Source of the DNA: an uncultured Pseudomonadales bacterium
Lineage (GTDB): Bacteria; Pseudomonadota; Gammaproteobacteria; Pseudomonadales; Cellvibrionaceae
DNA: 64,000 bases
Direction of reading: 5' to 3'
NCBI GenBank assembly: GCA_947489425.1
Contig: CANLDL010000001.1
Location: 248,001 to 312,000 of the forward strand
The position numbers and the translations under genes are program-made. This document shows positions 63,380-64,000 of the stretch, one piece after another (the first letter of the stretch is position 1; every line of letters begins with the position of its first letter). The notes beneath the pieces are model-generated. The model searched no databases. It was not told the DNA's origin and saw only the letters and a list, made by a program, of their open reading frames with translations.

Positions 63380-64000
63380 GCTGCACCATCCTTTTCTAGT
63401 TGTTCAGATTCTACTTGCTCTGTTTTACTTTTATTAAAGAACTTAGCTTTAATTTTTTGAGCACCTTCCACCATACCCCCAGGTAAGAAGATCATAATCA
63501 TCATAAAGGTTAAACCTAAGGTTAAGTGCCAACCGCTACCAACAAATGGAGAAACAATAGTGACGAGTAAATCTGTCAGTGCTTGTGGTAGGAAATCGAA
63601 CCACGTGCCGAGTAAAGTATCGTTAATGCCCGAAAATATATTCTCCATATATTTGATAGTCGCCGCACCAATGAGAGGGCCAAACATCGTACCTAGGCCA
63701 CCCAAAATAGTCATCAATACGACTTCACCTGATGCTGTCCAAACCATGCGTTCTGCACCTGCAGTCGGGTCAACAACTGCTAATAAAGCACCCGCTAAAC
63801 CTGCATACATACCAGAAATCACAAAGGCAGCAAGTAGGTAAGGGCGGTGATTAAAGCCGGTGTATTCCATGCGAGTTTGGTTACTTTTAATAGCGACCAG
63901 TTTCATACCAAAGGGAGAACGGAATATTTTCATGCTTAGCCAAAAGCCTAAAATTAAAACAACAGCACAAAAGTAGAAGCCTTCGTAGCCATTGAGTGTA
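63376..64000 (-). CDS. livM: Branched-chain amino acid-type ABC permease LivM (partial)
   Basis: The C-terminal part of a LivM-type permease runs off the window end. The frame continues upstream of the internal Met at 63933 to 64000 without a stop (encoding a [10 protein letters not shown] lead-in). Visible are [22 protein letters not shown], then [29 protein letters not shown] and a last TM ending [12 protein letters not shown]. The tail is charged ([16 protein letters not shown]). It forms the membrane channel with LivH. Confidence 0.9.
   Translation of the reverse strand, partial: TLNGYEGFYFCAVVLILGFWLSMKIFRSPFGMKLVAIKSNQTRMEYTGFNHRPYLLAAFVISGMYAGLAGALLAVVDPTAGAERMVWTASGEVVLMTILGGLGTMFGPLIGAATIKYMENIFSGINDTLLGTWFDFLPQALTDLLVTIVSPFVGSGWHLTLGLTFMMIMIFLPGGMVEGAQKIKAKFFNKSKTEQVESEQLEKDGAA

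Overview
The window reads as chromosomal DNA from a marine or aquatic gammaproteobacterium. The best placement is the broad Pseudomonadales/Oceanospirillales/Cellvibrionales assemblage. This rests on gene order: nadK - metallophosphatase - rhomboid - YeaC - pepN, methyltransferase - rnhA - dnaQ, mnmA - hflD, and the moxR/DUF58/DUF4381/VWA/VWA-TPR/BatD operon all occur in Pseudomonas-like genomes. Base composition looks AT-leaning by eye. No rRNA, tRNA, CRISPR array, prophage or transposase gene was seen.

Layout. (1) 0.1-8.5 kb: mixed single genes. These are an orphan prpF, a CHASE-GGDEF-EAL c-di-GMP enzyme, a DCC-family protein, an EamA exporter, a membrane sensor with a CxxCH haem motif followed 11 nt later by a Ser/Thr kinase with a duplicated C-terminal module, and an ATP-grasp protein. 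(2) 8.7-21.5 kb: a sulfonate/sulfite block. It holds taurine-pyruvate aminotransferase (tpa), the cytoplasm-facing sulfite dehydrogenase soeABC, a SulP transporter, an SLC13-type permease, a MocR/TauR-like regulator and an FAH-family protein. Together they fit taurine nitrogen removal and the oxidation and movement of the resulting sulfite and sulfate. The central enzyme Xsc and a taurine importer are not in the window. (3) 21.6-36.9 kb: a type I secretion locus. It holds an HlyB-like ABC transporter, an HlyD-like adaptor, a palindrome-rich intergenic element, two paralogous lipoproteins and a 3091-residue RTX protein. The two lipoproteins and the RTX gene form a translationally coupled trio. 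The RTX gene contains an in-frame 1005-bp tandem duplication.

(4) 37.1-49.8 kb: conserved housekeeping and semi-conserved genes. These are a coiled-coil protein, a PLP desulfhydrase/deaminase-like enzyme, a cNMP-binding/rhodanese fusion, DUF1853, nadK, a metallophosphatase, glpG, yeaC, pepN, a methyltransferase, rnhA and dnaQ. (5) 49.8-56.8 kb, minus strand: a MoxR-Bat envelope/stress operon. (6) 56.9-64.0 kb, minus strand: hflD, mnmA, a dCache chemoreceptor, and the distal end of a branched-chain-amino-acid-type ABC importer (livM partial, livG, livF) with a clear terminator.

The most interesting material is the type I secretion/RTX/lipoprotein locus, which may be a secreted RTX effector with linked protective lipoproteins (inference). 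Next come the split taurine-to-sulfate pathway with candidate shared operator motifs, the haem-sensor/kinase pair, and several unexplained palindromic or hairpin elements. All functional calls come from reading motifs and remembered family patterns; no database search was run.
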